Source: an uncultured Sulfuricurvum sp.
GTDB taxonomy: Bacteria; Campylobacterota; Campylobacteria; Campylobacterales; Sulfurimonadaceae
Direction: 5' to 3'
Assembly: GCA_903844635.1 (NCBI GenBank)
Contig: CAIMUF010000081.1
Location: forward strand, 62,001-126,000
DNA length: 64,000 bases
The translations under genes and the position numbers were made by a program. The notes beneath the pieces are model-generated. The model had not been told where the DNA came from. It saw nothing but the letters and a program-made list of their open reading frames with translations, and made no database searches. Below, piece after piece: positions 27,620 to 35,883 of the stretch; within the stretch, counting starts at the first letter, position 1; each line of letters begins with the position of its first letter.

Positions 27620-28333
27620 TCCATAAATACTGGTAAGAGTATTTTCCGGAAGTTTTTTACGCAACCGCATCATCATTCCTCTCAGACTCTCAGAGCTTAT
27701 ATCGATCTCATGAAGAAAAAAGTGGTTTAAAATTTCATCCGTACTGCACACTTGCCCAAATTTTAGTGTTAAGACAATCATTAAATAGATTTCATATTTA
27801 GTCAAAGCGATACTCACCTCATCACACAGAAGCAACTGCTTCTCTTTATCCCAGATAACCTGATCATCCAATGAAAGAATATGAGCTGGCTGGATAGATT
27901 TTATTGGTGCTAAATTTATTTTTAGAGCTACGATATAGAGCGTCTCTAGCATCTGCTGATATTGAATCGGTTTTGTAATGAATTGAGCCACTCCAAGATT
28001 AATCAAGGCTATCAAATATTCGACTTCAGTGTGTGCAGAGATGATAACGATAGGCTGATCTTCACGTAAAGCATACAATTGCGCAGCAAGTTGGACGCCA
28101 TCCATTCGAGGCATTTGAATATCGGAGATGACTAAATCGTAGTAAGTATTTTTGACCCCATGATGGTGTTTAAATTTTTCAAGTGCATCGATCCCGTCTC
28201 TTGCGAAATCAACATGGTGAAAATATTCTTCGAGTATTTCAACGATTCGTACACCTAATAATGCATCATCTTCAACAAACAAAACAGACAAATGCTTTGT
28301 TTGCTCATACATTGTTTCCAAATTCATCATCAA
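27593..28333 (-). CDS. Response regulator with winged-helix output
   Basis: 246 residues. The receiver (about 14-130) has acidic 'LFVEDDALLG', phospho-Asp in 'VISDIQMPRMDGVQL' and Lys in 'FITKPIQ'; the output domain (about 150-246) ends 'LRKKLPENTLTSIYGLGYRL', an OmpR-type winged helix. No kinase lies on its own strand; its 3' end overlaps the CHASE2 kinase by 27 bp on the opposite strand, so the pair is convergent. Confidence 0.9.
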   Translation of the reverse strand: MMMNLETMYEQTKHLSVLFVEDDALLGVRIVEILEEYFHHVDFARDGIDALEKFKHHHGVKNTYYDLVISDIQMPRMDGVQLAAQLYALREDQPIVIISAHTEVEYLIALINLGVAQFITKPIQYQQMLETLYIVALKINLAPIKSIQPAHILSLDDQVIWDKEKQLLLCDEVSIALTKYEIYLMIVLTLKFGQVCSTDEILNHFFLHEIDISSESLRGMMMRLRKKLPENTLTSIYGLGYRLSGI

Positions 28334-28412
28334 CCTATTATCATTTCATTAGTCATAATTATATCATTTTCTTCTGTGATAATACGTATTATTTAAATAG
28401 CATACAATAAAA

Positions 28413-28910
28413 TTAGCTGAGGATTACAAGCGTCTCATCTTTTTGCATGAGTAAATGCGCTTCAAATTTTTCGAAGGATTCAATCAACATTACTGAAATT
28501 TTTTCAAGGCTTTGATAGTGATTCAGAGCTTCTAGCTGTTTTTTAGGTGGTACTTCTTTACGAGATTGGGTAACAAGGTTCATCATCCACGAACGTTTTG
28601 TTTCTAAAAAATAAATTTTATAAATTTTAAGATACATGTCGTGAAGATCACGATGGTCTTCTTCGATTTTATGGAGAGTTTCGGTCAGTTGCGGAATATT
28701 TTTGTATTTCATTGCATCATTGTAAAGCCATTTTCCAAAATGACATTCGGTCGAATCTAACGGTATCATTTTTTCATCTACCGGAAGATTTTCCACGAGG
28801 TGCTTTGCCCGTCGAACCCACTTGGTATGAGCAATATGCGCATCACGTATTTCTTTTAAAATTTGTCTTTTTATTGCAAGGCCGTATAAAGCGTTATTTG
28901 GTGATGTCAT
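28413..28910 (-). CDS. Soluble CZB (chemoreceptor zinc-binding) domain protein
   Basis: 165 residues without membrane segments. The CZB signature is visible: His in 'AHIAHTKWVRRA', the Cys of 'STECHFGKWLYND' and His in 'EEDHRDLHDMYLKIY', which bind Zn2+. CZB domains sense zinc or hypochlorite in chemoreceptors and diguanylate cyclases; here it stands alone, so it may act in trans on a receptor or enzyme elsewhere. Confidence 0.85.
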   Translation of the reverse strand: MTSPNNALYGLAIKRQILKEIRDAHIAHTKWVRRAKHLVENLPVDEKMIPLDSTECHFGKWLYNDAMKYKNIPQLTETLHKIEEDHRDLHDMYLKIYKIYFLETKRSWMMNLVTQSRKEVPPKKQLEALNHYQSLEKISVMLIESFEKFEAHLLMQKDETLVILS

Positions 28911-28993
28911 TTTTTTCCTATCATACTCGGTTTAAGATAGTGAAATTTTAATGACCAATTGTGCTCATACTGTTATAAAAGGTATTTTAATTG

Positions 28994-29440
28994 TTAGATT
29001 AACGTCATAATCCCATTAGTGCGTTCGTATTTTTCCGCATCCATCATATTCATATACAACTCTTTCATCTCTTCAAGGGTGAAATCGCCAGGCGGTTTTC
29101 TGACAGCAATATAGCCACATATTTTTCCATCATCATCAAATTTTGGCGTCACAACAACAATAACCCAATAATAGGCACCGTCTTTGCGAAGATTTTTGAC
29201 ATACCCTTCCCAATAATTTCCCGTATTAACGGCTTTCCACATCATCTCAAAACATTTTTTTGGCATATCAGGATGACGGATAATTGAATGGGGAGTGCCT
29301 ATTAATTCCTCTTTTGAATATCCGGTCATTTTTAAAAAGAGTCTATTGGCATAAACGATTTTACCTGTTAAATCGGTCTCAGTAATCATATTACCGCCTT
29401 CAAATTTAACTTCAATATCGGTAGGGGATGGGCGAAGCAT
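28994..29440 (-). CDS. PAS-domain protein, Aer/CetB-like redox sensor
   Basis: A single PAS domain of 148 residues with 'GKIVYANRLFLKMTGYSKEE', 'PHSIIRHPDMPKKCFEMMW' and 'GNYWEGYVKNLRKDGAYYWV'. This is the FAD-binding subtype found in Aer and in Campylobacter CetB, which signals energy taxis together with a membrane receptor lacking its own PAS. No such receptor (CetA) is next to it in the window. Confidence 0.85.
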   Translation of the reverse strand: MLRPSPTDIEVKFEGGNMITETDLTGKIVYANRLFLKMTGYSKEELIGTPHSIIRHPDMPKKCFEMMWKAVNTGNYWEGYVKNLRKDGAYYWVIVVVTPKFDDDGKICGYIAVRKPPGDFTLEEMKELYMNMMDAEKYERTNGIMTLI

Positions 29441-29524
29441 TCTGATATTCTCCTATATAGCAAGTGCATATTTCATATAGGGAATAGTAGTTAAAAATTG
29501 TATTTGAATTGTTCTAAATCTCTT

Positions 29525-31636
29525 TTAGGTCAACCAGAATGTCACATGATACGCTATGTACGCGAGTAAATAGGCTACTATCGTCGTAAAAGCAAAGAGA
29601 TAGAAAAAATATTTAATTCCCCCTGCTTCACGCGTGAAAACAACCGATGCAGCTAAACACGGAAGGTATGTCATTATCACTACAATAAACGCCACTGCCG
29701 AAGCCAATGGGATATGAGAACTAATCGCATGCATTAGTGAGTTATCTGATTCGGTAGCATCACTGCCCAGTGAATACAAGACTCCCAGTGTCGAGACGAC
29801 TACCTCTTTTGCGGCCAATCCCGTCTGTAATGCCACTGCCATTTTCCAGTCAAAGCCAAGAGGAGCAAACAAAGGCTGAATTGTATGCCCGATCACCCCT
29901 AAAAAGCTTTGTTCCAATTGTGCTTCAGAGAGCTGGTTTTCTAAATTTCTTACCTCTTCTTTTGATGTTGCTGCTTCGATTTTTACCGTATACACTGCAT
30001 CAAGGGAACTGTCTTTTGGATACGTACTTAAAAACCATACAATTAATGATGCGGCAGCGATAAAAGTCCCGGCTTTTTTGAGGTACATCGTCGTTTTTGT
30101 CACTACGGTATGCCATATCAGCTTCACCGATGGAAGCCGATACTTTGGCATTTCCATAACAAATGGCTCATCAATCCCTTTAAACGCAGTAATCTTTAAT
30201 ACTTTAGCTGCAACTAATCCAATCATTGCGCCGAGAATATAGATGCCAAACAATACACTTCCCGCCATCTCGGGACCAAAAAATGCTCCGGTAAAAAGAA
30301 CATAAACCGGCAAACGGGCCCCACAGCTCATAAATCCAATGACAAATAATGTCAGCAGCCGATCCCGATCATTTTTTAGAATCCGTGCCGACATATACGC
30401 CGGTATCGAGCATCCGAATCCTGTAACGAGCGGGATAAATGACTGTCCGTGCAATCCAAATTTATGAAAAAATCCATCCAATAAAAAAGCTACTCGTGAC
30501 ATATACCCCGTTGCTTCAAGCAATGCAATCCCCACAAACAATATAACAATGTTGGGGACAAAAAGTACCACTGCCCCAACTCCTGAGATCACTCCATCCA
30601 CTACAAGAGATCGGATTTCATCATTGCTGATCGTGGCTCCTATGGCCGCGCCGAACCAGCCGAAAAAACCATTGATCCAATCCATCGGTATAGACCCGAG
30701 TTCAAAAGTAAGCTGAAACAATCCCCACATAAAAAAGAGAAAAATCGGTATTCCGAATATCGGATGAATCAATACGGCATCAATCTTTTCAGTCGTTGTC
30801 TTCTTCATCTGAGATTTGCTGTTGACTTTTACCGCTTCGGCAATAATTCCCCGATTAAAAGAGAAATACTCTTCTGCAAACGCCTCTTTCATATCATCCG
30901 TATCGTGATGGAGCAATACATGACGATCTGCTTCGATCAACATCGGCTGAAGCTCTGTCCATATAGGGTTATCGCGAAGTGTTCGGTAGGTCTTTTTCTC
31001 TTGTTTCAACAAATTGATAGCAATATCACGGTTACTGATAGACGCTTTAAAATGGTGCCGATTTAGGTACTCTTCAAGTTGTCCTATCTCCTCTTCCACC
31101 GCTTCACTAAAAATAAGTTTAGGCACTTTAAAATCATTTTCGTAAATCTCTAAAATCTTTTTGAGCAGTTTCCCCAAGCCCGTCTGTTCAACCGCAGAAA
31201 CTTTTATCGCTTCTACCCCTAAAAGCTGAGAAAGCATCCCCTCATCGATAAAAATACCTTCCTTTTTCGCTTCATCATTCATATTCAGCGCCAGAACCAT
31301 CTTTTTATTCATACCCATAAGTTCAGCGGTAAGTTGAAGATTTTTTTCAAGATTGGTCGAATCAACGACATTTAAAATGATGTCATACTCTTCATTGCAT
31401 AAAAAATCGTGAGTGACCCGCTCTTCGATCGAATAGTCGCTAAAAGCATAGGTTCCTGGAAGATCCACAACCCTGATCGAATATCCCTTAAATTCAAAAA
31501 CAACTTCGCTTTTTTCAACCGTTACCCCTGTAAAATTACCGACTTGCAGGCGTGCATTACTGATTGAATTAATCAGCATACTTTTACCGACATTGGGCTG
31601 CCCTACTAAGGCTACTTTAATTTTTTTATCGGACAT
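29525..31636 (-). CDS. feoB: Ferrous iron transporter FeoB
   Basis: 703 residues, complete. The N-terminal G domain has G1 'GQPNVGKSMLINS', G3 'DLPGTYAFSDYS' and G4 'LNMND'; after a helical GDI domain the membrane core contains two Gate motifs, including 'FGCSIPAYMSARI' and 'PCLAASVVFTREAGG'. It imports Fe2+ across the inner membrane and overlaps feoA by 11 bp. Confidence 0.97.
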   Translation of the reverse strand: MSDKKIKVALVGQPNVGKSMLINSISNARLQVGNFTGVTVEKSEVVFEFKGYSIRVVDLPGTYAFSDYSIEERVTHDFLCNEEYDIILNVVDSTNLEKNLQLTAELMGMNKKMVLALNMNDEAKKEGIFIDEGMLSQLLGVEAIKVSAVEQTGLGKLLKKILEIYENDFKVPKLIFSEAVEEEIGQLEEYLNRHHFKASISNRDIAINLLKQEKKTYRTLRDNPIWTELQPMLIEADRHVLLHHDTDDMKEAFAEEYFSFNRGIIAEAVKVNSKSQMKKTTTEKIDAVLIHPIFGIPIFLFFMWGLFQLTFELGSIPMDWINGFFGWFGAAIGATISNDEIRSLVVDGVISGVGAVVLFVPNIVILFVGIALLEATGYMSRVAFLLDGFFHKFGLHGQSFIPLVTGFGCSIPAYMSARILKNDRDRLLTLFVIGFMSCGARLPVYVLFTGAFFGPEMAGSVLFGIYILGAMIGLVAAKVLKITAFKGIDEPFVMEMPKYRLPSVKLIWHTVVTKTTMYLKKAGTFIAAASLIVWFLSTYPKDSSLDAVYTVKIEAATSKEEVRNLENQLSEAQLEQSFLGVIGHTIQPLFAPLGFDWKMAVALQTGLAAKEVVVSTLGVLYSLGSDATESDNSLMHAISSHIPLASAVAFIVVIMTYLPCLAASVVFTREAGGIKYFFYLFAFTTIVAYLLAYIAYHVTFWLT

Positions 31637-31856
31637 TGCATACCTCGATCAGTTCGGCTTCTTCACGGCGAAGCGCCAAAGAGACATTTCCCACTTTGAT
31701 TTCAAACGTGCTTTTGGAAATTCCACACTCGAGCATTTTTACCTCACATCCCTTCATCAGCCCAAAAGAGATTAAACGTTGTTTTAACGGACCGGTTGCC
31801 TTAATTCTTGTCACTGTCGCCACACCACCTTTGGTGCAGGCACTTAAGAGTGTCAT
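31626..31856 (-). CDS. feoA: Ferrous iron transport accessory protein FeoA
   Basis: SH3-like protein of about 76 residues with 'ACTKGGVATVTRIKATGPLK' and 'RLISFGLMKGCEVKML', characteristic of FeoA. The ATG at 31856 is chosen because AAGGA stands 4-5 nt upstream and the length then fits the family; longer starts (ATG 31871, TTG 31877) lack a ribosome site. It is the first gene of feoAB. Upstream lies a remnant of an outer-membrane protein gene rather than a normal leader. Confidence 0.93.
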   Translation of the reverse strand: MTLLSACTKGGVATVTRIKATGPLKQRLISFGLMKGCEVKMLECGISKSTFEIKVGNVSLALRREEAELIEVCNVR

Positions 31857-31882
31857 CGTATCCTTGTTCATTCTCAAAACCT

Positions 31883-31999
31883 TTAAAATGTATCGTTTAT
31901 TCGTGCGAGAAAACGGCTATACCCAGCATCCTTCTCTCCATCAAAATTTTTATCTCGATCCTCTATTTTAGCATAACTCACATCTGTACTCAACTTCAC
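31883..31999 (-). pseudogene. 3' remnant of an outer-membrane beta-barrel gene
   Basis: Read on the minus strand, this stretch translates without stop to 'VKLSTDVSYAKIEDRDKN' then 'FDGEKDAGYSRFLARINDTF' and a TAA at 31883-31885. Two amphipathic strands joined by a polar turn and a terminal Phe are the hallmark of the last beta-hairpin of a barrel porin. There is no start or body: upstream the frame runs into the 143-residue membrane protein gene. I infer a truncated porin or receptor gene that once preceded feoA. Confidence 0.5.
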
Positions 32000-32004
32000 A
32001 CTAA

Positions 32005-32019
32005 TAATTTTGATTATCT
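32005..32019. promoter_or_regulatory. Weak Fur-box-like site upstream of feoA
   Basis: A 7-1-7 match of 10/14 to TGATAAT-n-ATTATCA, with right half ATTATCT. It overlaps the stop codon of the 143-residue gene about 150 bp from feoA. Low confidence alone; listed because four better sites lie in the next 4 kb. Confidence 0.25.
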
Positions 32020-32445
32020 GAAACCCTGTAGTGTTTGCTTGAAGAGTAAAGTCCAAATCCATAGCAGTCCAATCTGAAAGCCGAAAAACGCAAAGAGTTT
32101 AAGTACGGCAAAGGATCCCCAACCAATACTAATAAACAGTGGGCTGAACTGATCAAGGAAAAAAAGAGTAAAGAGGAAATAGGTAGCTTTTTTTGTAGTT
32201 TGGGGATCAATGGTTTTAATAAACGCCAAAAAATGAAGCACTGCCATAAGAGCAATAGAGATAAAAAGGGTATGGGGCAGAGTCACTTCCAACAACCCAT
32301 GCAATGATTTATTTCCATAATACACTCTCACATCATGAACGCTAAATCCGACCAATCGTCCAAAAAGCACTACCCCTAAAAAGGCTTGCAGTATCAACAA
32401 GGTGCTAAAGGTCAAAGCTATAAACTGTAAAACTTTAGAATTCAT
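32014..32445 (-). CDS. Small membrane protein with conserved-looking histidines
   Basis: I do not recognise the family. The 143-residue product has four hydrophobic segments (about 7-30, 53-76, 85-107 and 113-135). Histidines fall in and near helix 2 ('SLHGLLEVTLPHTLFISI' and 'LMAVLHFLAF'), which would suit heme b or metal ligation. It starts exactly where the 159-residue gene ends and is the last gene of the porin-FMN operon. A role as membrane electron carrier for the FMN protein is inference only. Confidence 0.7.
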   Translation of the reverse strand: MNSKVLQFIALTFSTLLILQAFLGVVLFGRLVGFSVHDVRVYYGNKSLHGLLEVTLPHTLFISIALMAVLHFLAFIKTIDPQTTKKATYFLFTLFFLDQFSPLFISIGWGSFAVLKLFAFFGFQIGLLWIWTLLFKQTLQGFR

Positions 32446-32924
32446 TAGAATTTTTTCCGTAGAAGCCCTATGAGGGAATCTAGCCCCCCCATAATCATCA
32501 AGCTATGAAATAGGATAAATGCACTCAAAGAAAGAATGACTCCCGCACTGCCAAGTAACGGAGAAAAAAGCATCCCGATAGGATAAGCGAGGAGTGAGAG
32601 CAAGGAAAGGGTTAAGAAACTAATCATCATAACACGGCTGCGTCCCATGCGTGCATAGACAGAAGCGATAAGAACAAACGTAATGATAAGCCCAAAAAGA
32701 TCCGTATGAATCCCCAAAAGAAGATCATTAAAGCTCATCGGATCGATAAACTCCGCTTCATTACCCAATACGGTAGTAGTCCATGCTTTTGGTGTCAATC
32801 CATAATCTATCCCTTTTGCGATCATACTAAGCACCATAGCAAGAATAAAAGAGAGAAGCATTCCCATAATGATAGAGCGCATCACACTGTTATCAGAGAG
32901 TTTTTTAGAGGCGATAAATTTCAT
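32445..32924 (-). CDS. Small membrane protein
   Basis: 159 residues with four predicted helices (about 15-38, 68-90, 96-118 and 122-145). A His sits at each side of the membrane core: 'LLLGIHTDLFGLIITF' and 'FILFHSLMIMGG'. No known domain is recognised. It lies 2 bp downstream of the FMN-binding protein gene and overlaps the next membrane gene by one base, so the three proteins are very probably made together. Confidence 0.7.
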   Translation of the reverse strand: MKFIASKKLSDNSVMRSIIMGMLLSFILAMVLSMIAKGIDYGLTPKAWTTTVLGNEAEFIDPMSFNDLLLGIHTDLFGLIITFVLIASVYARMGRSRVMMISFLTLSLLSLLAYPIGMLFSPLLGSAGVILSLSAFILFHSLMIMGGLDSLIGLLRKKF

Positions 32925-32926
32925 TT

Positions 32927-33442
32927 TCAGGGCTTTACAATATCGATTAGAGAGAGGGCTACACGAGCTCCGTCGGTAATCGCACGAGCGGACAATGTTG
33001 CCCCCGTTGTGGTTGGAATATCTTGATTGAGCCGTAGGGTATTGGTATTGCTTTTATTATCAAATCCATCCAACCATGTTTTAGTGGGGAGATACTCGAT
33101 TGGCTCATTGAATGCGACGATTTCGATTGACTTTATTTTACCGTTCATGTCAATGAGATAGAGGGAAATAGCCGTTTTAGTCCGCACCTTTTTATTCAAA
33201 AGCACTCCGTATCCCACTGTTTTCAAGTCATTTTTAGCGATATAGAGGCGATATATTTTCGTCTCTATAGGCTGTTGTGACGCTTTGACAAGCTGTTGCA
33301 TTTGCACGTCATTTAAAATAACGTTTTGTTGCTCCACCGATTTGGCACCGAATGTCCGTTGAGTCAAGGCTACAGGATCACCCAAAACCTGAGCGAACGC
33401 CAAAAGAGGCACTACTAAAAGAAATAAAACGGTTTTCATCAA
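32927..33442 (-). CDS. Periplasmic FMN-binding domain protein (flavinylation substrate)
   Basis: 171 residues with a signal peptide ('MMKTVLFLLVVPLLAFAQ'). The FMN-binding domain, as in RnfG/NqrC, ends in 'DIPTTTGATLSARAITDG'; TTGATLS matches the S/T-G-A-T-x-S/T motif whose Thr receives FMN from ApbE. ApbE is encoded divergently just upstream of the operon. It should act as an extracytoplasmic one- or two-electron carrier. The gene overlaps the porin gene by 4 bp. Confidence 0.88.
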   Translation of the reverse strand: MMKTVLFLLVVPLLAFAQVLGDPVALTQRTFGAKSVEQQNVILNDVQMQQLVKASQQPIETKIYRLYIAKNDLKTVGYGVLLNKKVRTKTAISLYLIDMNGKIKSIEIVAFNEPIEYLPTKTWLDGFDNKSNTNTLRLNQDIPTTTGATLSARAITDGARVALSLIDIVKP

Positions 33443-34779
33443 AATATAAATCCTAATCCAAACGAGTAGATACCTTCATTACTATAGTTGGCTGAGTCGG
33501 CATCATTTTTGTTATGACGCACTTTGTACTCCCCTTTTAAGACCACTTGTTCATGGGGGAAGTAATTCAGACCGTAGGTAAAGCTTTCTGTATTTCCAAA
33601 CGCAATCCCATTGACCATTGATGTGGCTAAATTGTAGTTTTCATATTGAAAAAAGATCGGTAATCGTGCATTTGCTTGTGTAAAATATGGTAAGACATTA
33701 TACTCTAAATTCACATAGCCTCCCCGTGCAGATTCGGGATGAAATGGAAAATCGAGAGTTGCATCACCGACTGTATGTGAACCAAGATAGGAATCCGCAT
33801 GGCTTAAATGAGCTTGGGTATAAAGTCCTTTGATTTTAAAGCCCTCGTTTTGGTATTGAGCATGAAGATCAGCAAGGGTCAAGCGTCCCACTTCTTTATC
33901 ATTCGTAGAGGGACCCGCTTCTCCCGTATAGAAGCTTGCACCTACGAGGAGACCGTTAATACCGGTGTAATCGAGACGAGCAACGGCAGCAAGATTGGAG
34001 GTTTGAGCGTTTCTCTCATATCCACCGCGACGACCGTTATTAATCCAGTTCTTTCCATAAGTATCCTCTTCAACGGCTCCGTCATGTTCAGCAAGACCCA
34101 TATCCAATGCGACGACTGCCCCTGCCGTATAGTTAAAATTCTCCGTTTTACCGTGGATGGTGAGACCGTTTTCATGCCAGGTAGAGGGAATAAGATAGGT
34201 TTCGACATCGGGACGTTTGACGGTATTAAATAAAACGGGTTCGTGATTTAGACTAACTAAGCCCATCGGGACGACTTGCTGCCCAATTCGGATATTGAAC
34301 GTCGGATCGAGTAAAAAATCGACATAAAGCTGTTCAACTGAAACTTCTTCTCCACCATGTTCAAACTCAATTTCAGAGTTTAGGATGATATTGTCACTAA
34401 ATTTATAACCTATATAAGGAACGAAACGGTTCACTTCGGTTTCATTAATACCGCTATTTTTATCGTGTGAGAACTGGATCTCTCCATAACCGCCAATGGA
34501 AAGAGGATTTTTAGAGTAATAGACCTTAGAAGCTGCCGCCCCCATGCCAGGCTCAGTTTTATCCATATCAACGGTGCCAAACGAGGTCGCGTTTTGAACA
34601 TTAATAAGCTCGGATGTGAGGGCATTGGTTTGTTCACCCTGTTTTTTATCATTCGCTTCTAGCGCACTGAGACGTTCACTTAGAATTTTAAGCTGTACTT
34701 TTAGGTCACTTAGCTCATCAGCCGATAATACTGTGCCAATCGCCAAAGCGGCTACAGTACTTAGGAAAAGTTTTTTCAT
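33439..34779 (-). CDS. Outer-membrane porin-like protein
   Basis: 446 residues with a signal peptide (to 'ADE' near residue 21), a short coiled coil ('DLKVQLKILSERLSALEAN'), then a beta-barrel rich in alternating aromatic strands and ending in Phe ('FGLGFIF'). It resembles the phosphate-selective or multi-domain porins annotated in related genomes; substrate unknown. First gene of the porin, FMN-binding, membrane, membrane operon. A Fur-like site (34795-34809) lies between its -10 box and the start codon. Confidence 0.85.
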   Translation of the reverse strand: MKKLFLSTVAALAIGTVLSADELSDLKVQLKILSERLSALEANDKKQGEQTNALTSELINVQNATSFGTVDMDKTEPGMGAAASKVYYSKNPLSIGGYGEIQFSHDKNSGINETEVNRFVPYIGYKFSDNIILNSEIEFEHGGEEVSVEQLYVDFLLDPTFNIRIGQQVVPMGLVSLNHEPVLFNTVKRPDVETYLIPSTWHENGLTIHGKTENFNYTAGAVVALDMGLAEHDGAVEEDTYGKNWINNGRRGGYERNAQTSNLAAVARLDYTGINGLLVGASFYTGEAGPSTNDKEVGRLTLADLHAQYQNEGFKIKGLYTQAHLSHADSYLGSHTVGDATLDFPFHPESARGGYVNLEYNVLPYFTQANARLPIFFQYENYNLATSMVNGIAFGNTESFTYGLNYFPHEQVVLKGEYKVRHNKNDADSANYSNEGIYSFGLGFIF

Positions 34780-34794
34780 TTGCGCATCCTTTTA

Positions 34795-34809
34795 TGATAG
34801 TGATTATTG
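34795..34809. promoter_or_regulatory. Fur-box-like site, porin promoter
   Basis: TGATAGT-G-ATTATTG matches 11/14 arm positions of the 7-1-7 Fur consensus. It lies 15 bp upstream of the porin ATG and just downstream of a minus-strand TATAAT (34818-34823), a position that would block initiation. Confidence 0.5.
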
Positions 34810-34817
34810 ATTGCGAA

Positions 34818-34823
34818 ATTATA
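34818..34823 (-). promoter_or_regulatory. -10 element of the porin operon
   Basis: CTCTATAATTTCG on the minus strand gives a perfect TATAAT about 38 bp upstream of the porin start. No consensus -35 is seen. Confidence 0.5.
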
Positions 34824-34852
34824 GAGCGGCAAGCTGAAAACAATATTAATAA

Positions 34853-34867
34853 TGCAAACAATTATCA
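34853..34867. promoter_or_regulatory. Fur-box-like site upstream of apbE
   Basis: TGCAAAC-A-ATTATCA: the right half is perfect and the left half weak (11/14 in all). It lies 11 bp before the apbE ATG at 34879 and upstream of the porin promoter, so it could serve both. Confidence 0.45.
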
Positions 34868-34878
34868 TTTAGGAAAAA

Positions 34879-35862
34879 ATGCCGTTCAAATGGTACACTT
34901 TCGGTATGAAAGCATTATTCTTTTTTTTATCTCTAGTAACTTTTCTTTTCGGCGATGAGCGGGTTCAGATGCATATGGGAACCCTCATCAGTATCAATAT
35001 CACTGACAGTGAAGAGGTTTTTATACCCGCAGGGGATGAAAATCTTACGGATGAGGTATTCGCACTTTTTAAAGATTTGGATGAGAAACTCTCAACCTAT
35101 AAAAGTGATTCGGAAATTTCACGATTGAATCGTGATCATGAAGCCAATCTATCGAATGTAACGCGTACTGTTTTAGAGCGGTCAATGGAAATGAATCACA
35201 AAACGCAAGGTGCTTTTGATATAACAATCGGTTCTTTAAGCCATGGGGCATACCATTTCGGAACACAGGAGAAACTTCCAACATCGGCTGAGATCCATCA
35301 TGCTTTGACATTTGTAGGTGGAAACCATATTTGGATGGATCACGAGAAAGTACGTGTGACAAAGGGAACGATTATAGATTTAGGCGGTATTGGCAAAGGA
35401 TACGCTGTTGATCTCTCTATCACTTTATTAGAACGCCATGGAGTCAAAAAAGCGGTGATTGCTGCATCGGGAGATATTGGGTGCTTAGGAGAATGTGAGG
35501 TACGTATCCAAGATCCTTTTCATTCTAAAGGTATCGTTGCAACCGTAACTTCAATTTTGCCTCGATTTGCCATCAGTACCAGTGGTAATTATGAACGCTA
35601 TATTCGTAATAAAGAACATAATCATCTTCTCAATCCGAAAACAGGAAAATCTGAGCAAAATTTTGCTTCAGTTACATTGTTTGGAAAAGGGGATAACACC
35701 GCGCTAGATGCAATCGCCACAGGTGTTTCTATTATGAGAGTAGATCAGGCAATCGCACTATTAGAGCGTGAAAATATCGGATATTTTTTGATTCAAAATG
35801 ATGGACATATATTTTATAGTAAGAAATTAGAAGGAGTGACGATAGAAAATAACGAACATTAA
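34879..35862 (+). CDS. apbE: FAD:protein FMN transferase ApbE
   Basis: 327 residues. ApbE moves FMN from FAD onto a Thr of exported flavoproteins. A signal-like hydrophobic segment ('MKALFFFLSLVTFLFG') follows nine extra residues; the ATG at 34879 is kept since AGGA is 5-6 nt upstream, though ATG 34906 would give a tidier signal. Family blocks are 'MGTLISINI' near residue 32, 'VDLGGIGKGYAVD'-type 'IIDLGGIGKGYAVDLSI', 'AASGDIGCLG' and the Mg2+-binding 'NTALDAIATGVSIM'. The obvious substrate is the FMN-binding protein of the divergent operon. Confidence 0.94.
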   Translation: MPFKWYTFGMKALFFFLSLVTFLFGDERVQMHMGTLISINITDSEEVFIPAGDENLTDEVFALFKDLDEKLSTYKSDSEISRLNRDHEANLSNVTRTVLERSMEMNHKTQGAFDITIGSLSHGAYHFGTQEKLPTSAEIHHALTFVGGNHIWMDHEKVRVTKGTIIDLGGIGKGYAVDLSITLLERHGVKKAVIAASGDIGCLGECEVRIQDPFHSKGIVATVTSILPRFAISTSGNYERYIRNKEHNHLLNPKTGKSEQNFASVTLFGKGDNTALDAIATGVSIMRVDQAIALLERENIGYFLIQNDGHIFYSKKLEGVTIENNEH

Positions 35863-35865
35863 ACA

Positions 35866-35880
35866 TAATAACGATTATCA
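35866..35880. promoter_or_regulatory. Fur box 1 of the peroxidase promoter
   Basis: TAATAAC-G-ATTATCA matches 12/14 arm positions of the 7-1-7 Fur consensus. It ends 3 bp upstream of the -35 hexamer at 35884. Confidence 0.65.
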
Positions 35881-35883
35881 CTA

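Noticed and set aside
31900-31947. Short leader ORF (14 codons, MERRMLGIAVFSHE) upstream of feoA
   Set aside because: It lies out of frame inside the porin remnant and has no separate support.
31636-31971. 111-codon plus-strand frame across feoA and its upstream region
   Set aside because: It is antisense to feoA, which has a full family match, and has no ribosome site. The minus-strand barrel remnant explains the upstream part better.
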